DNA from: a virus
Length of the DNA: 56,618 nucleotides
Direction: 5' to 3' (one strand)
IMG/VR virus record: IMGVR_UViG_3300043353_000072
Location: 1-56,618 of that record
Under the pieces are notes generated by a model. The model was not told where the DNA came from. It did not search any database and worked only from the letters and a program-made list of their open reading frames with translations. The position numbers were made by a program, and so were the translations under genes. Positions 55,836 to 56,618 of this stretch are shown in pieces (the stretch's first letter is position 1; every line of letters begins with the position of its first letter).

Positions 55836-56618
55836 CTATGTCCAGGTGGGCGCGAAGCCGCCCCATGTGCCCGATCCGGCGCGGAAGAAATCGGGCTCCA
55901 TCGCCCGGTTGCCACCAATGCCGAAGGTTTTGAGTGCGAAAGGGTCGCCATTGTAGAGGGCCAGCGTGAGGGATCGCCAACAGCCCAGGTTGCCGCTGCA
56001 CATATAGCAAGGCCGGCTCTCCGGCAGGTCCGTTGTCGCGTGGTGCGCATGGGTGTGGACAATGGCCTCGCTGACCTTGGCGGCACGCTCCGCCAGCCAC
56101 GCCGCCGGCGCCTCCGCGATGCACTCGCGCATGAACGTGTCGCGCCACGTTTCGCCCAGCCGACGATGCGGCAGGACGCTTTTCATGCCGAACTGGGAAA
56201 TGGTTTTGGCGCCGGGCAGGCGTGTCTCCACGCGGTCGAACCATCGCGGCCATGCCTTGCGCGCCATGGTCAACAGATACACCGAGGCGGAGTTGAGCGT
56301 GGGCGGTGCTATGCGCATGAACTTCATGGGCACGTCGAAACGAACCATGGCGTTGTAGGCCGTGTTGTAATCCCACTTCTGGTCCCGCACCGCGCGCCAG
56401 ACGTCCGCGTCCTGCCAGTCGTAGATGGGCCGGCAGTTGCGCGTCCCGATGACGTTTCGTTTCGTCATGTGACCGCCGGCGGAGAACACGCTGTAGCGCC
56501 GGTTCTGGCTTTCCGACGCGCGAATCCCCATGACGCTGAAAAGGTCTTTGCCCTCCGGCGTGGGATATACCTGCTTCGAAATGATGCGGGTGATGTCCAT
56601 GGCGTCGATATGCGTGGC
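55836..56618 (-). CDS. PAPS-reductase-like PP-loop protein, C-terminal part
   Basis: Continues the gene that starts at 511 across the circle junction. The part seen here includes KDLFSVMGIRASESQNRRYS, NCRPIYDWQDADVWRAV, typical of PAPS-reductase-like C-terminal regions (a W-D-VW motif), and SRPCYMCSGNLGCWRSLTLA, a CxxC-x5-C group as in DUF3440/IbrA proteins that might hold a metal or Fe-S cluster. Total length about 388 residues. The next gene begins 9 bases on. Confidence 0.85.
   Translation of the reverse strand, partial: ATHIDAMDITRIISKQVYPTPEGKDLFSVMGIRASESQNRRYSVFSAGGHMTKRNVIGTRNCRPIYDWQDADVWRAVRDQKWDYNTAYNAMVRFDVPMKFMRIAPPTLNSASVYLLTMARKAWPRWFDRVETRLPGAKTISQFGMKSVLPHRRLGETWRDTFMRECIAEAPAAWLAERAAKVSEAIVHTHAHHATTDLPESRPCYMCSGNLGCWRSLTLALYNGDPFALKTFGIGGNRAMEPDFFRAGSGTWGGFAPTWT
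56492..56618. repeat. Right copy of 127-bp terminal direct repeat
   Basis: Identical to bases 1-127. Removing one copy gives a 56,491-bp circle in which the PAPS-reductase-like reading frame is continuous. Confidence 0.95.

Noticed and set aside
53886-56618. A DNA phosphorothioation (Dnd/Ssp) system
   Set aside because: The PP-loop protein recalls DndC, but there is no cysteine desulfurase, DndD/E or SspB, and the partner is a ParB-domain protein of the IbrB type instead.

Overview
The window is a complete, circularly closed genome of a temperate tailed phage of 56,491 bp. The first 127 bases are repeated exactly at the end (56492-56618), so the linear copy was cut inside a gene: a phosphoadenosine-phosphosulfate-reductase-like gene runs off the left edge and continues at the right edge. 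GC content is high and nearly all genes are packed with ATGA or GTGA stop/start overlaps. No integrase or transposase was recognised, but a ParA ATPase and a small ribbon-helix-helix partner are present. The best reading is a phage-plasmid that persists as a partitioned circular episome. The host is probably an alphaproteobacterium: this is an inference from a FlbT-like protein, an alphaproteobacterial-style RMF domain, a DUF3309 peptide and a PEP-CTERM protein.

Layout. (1) About 9714 leftward to 1, then through the circle junction to 53886, is one long leftward array. It encodes an RMF-domain protein, a RuvC-like resolvase, a lambda-O-like initiator with an AATT-rich origin candidate inside it, many small zinc-ribbon and unknown proteins, a YkgJ-type cysteine-cluster protein, the FlbT-like protein, a methyltransferase, a first ParB-domain protein, the PAPS-reductase-like PP-loop protein, a second ParB-domain protein and a glycosyltransferase-like protein. 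(2) 9745-14748 is rightward: a repressor with an S24-like C-terminus, a small leader ORF, and early or recombination-type genes. (3) 14990-22808 is leftward and made of many tiny accessory genes in four operons. Each is preceded by a near-identical promoter-leader element, with CATCA/TGATG-type repeats just upstream. It includes an AcrVA2-like protein. (4) 22955-23805 is the rightward ParA/RHH pair. (5) 23823-25969 is leftward (unknowns and an HTH or Rep-like protein). 26251-27176 is rightward (a zinc-ribbon protein and a ProQ/FinO-domain protein).

(6) 27081-52790 is the leftward virion region. Transcription order is terminase large subunit (lambda A type), a PEP-CTERM exported protein, a gpZ-like protein, gpW, portal, S49 protease/scaffold, decoration protein D, capsid E and a gpFII-like connector. 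A Mu-type contractile tail follows: terminator, sheath, tube, frameshifted chaperone, tape measure, gpN, gpP, gp45, gp46, gp47, gp48 and fibres. The virion is therefore a lambda-like head on a Mu-like contractile tail. Two small-terminase-like genes (52771-53722) diverge from the large subunit, with overlapping start codons inside a palindrome.

Most notable: the PEP-CTERM moron, the FlbT-like flagellar regulator, the four repeated promoter/operator islands with shared repeats at parA, the PAPS-reductase/ParB/glycosyltransferase cassette, the AcrVA2-like gene and the ProQ/FinO gene. No endolysin or holin was recognised with confidence. No tRNA gene or CRISPR array was seen.
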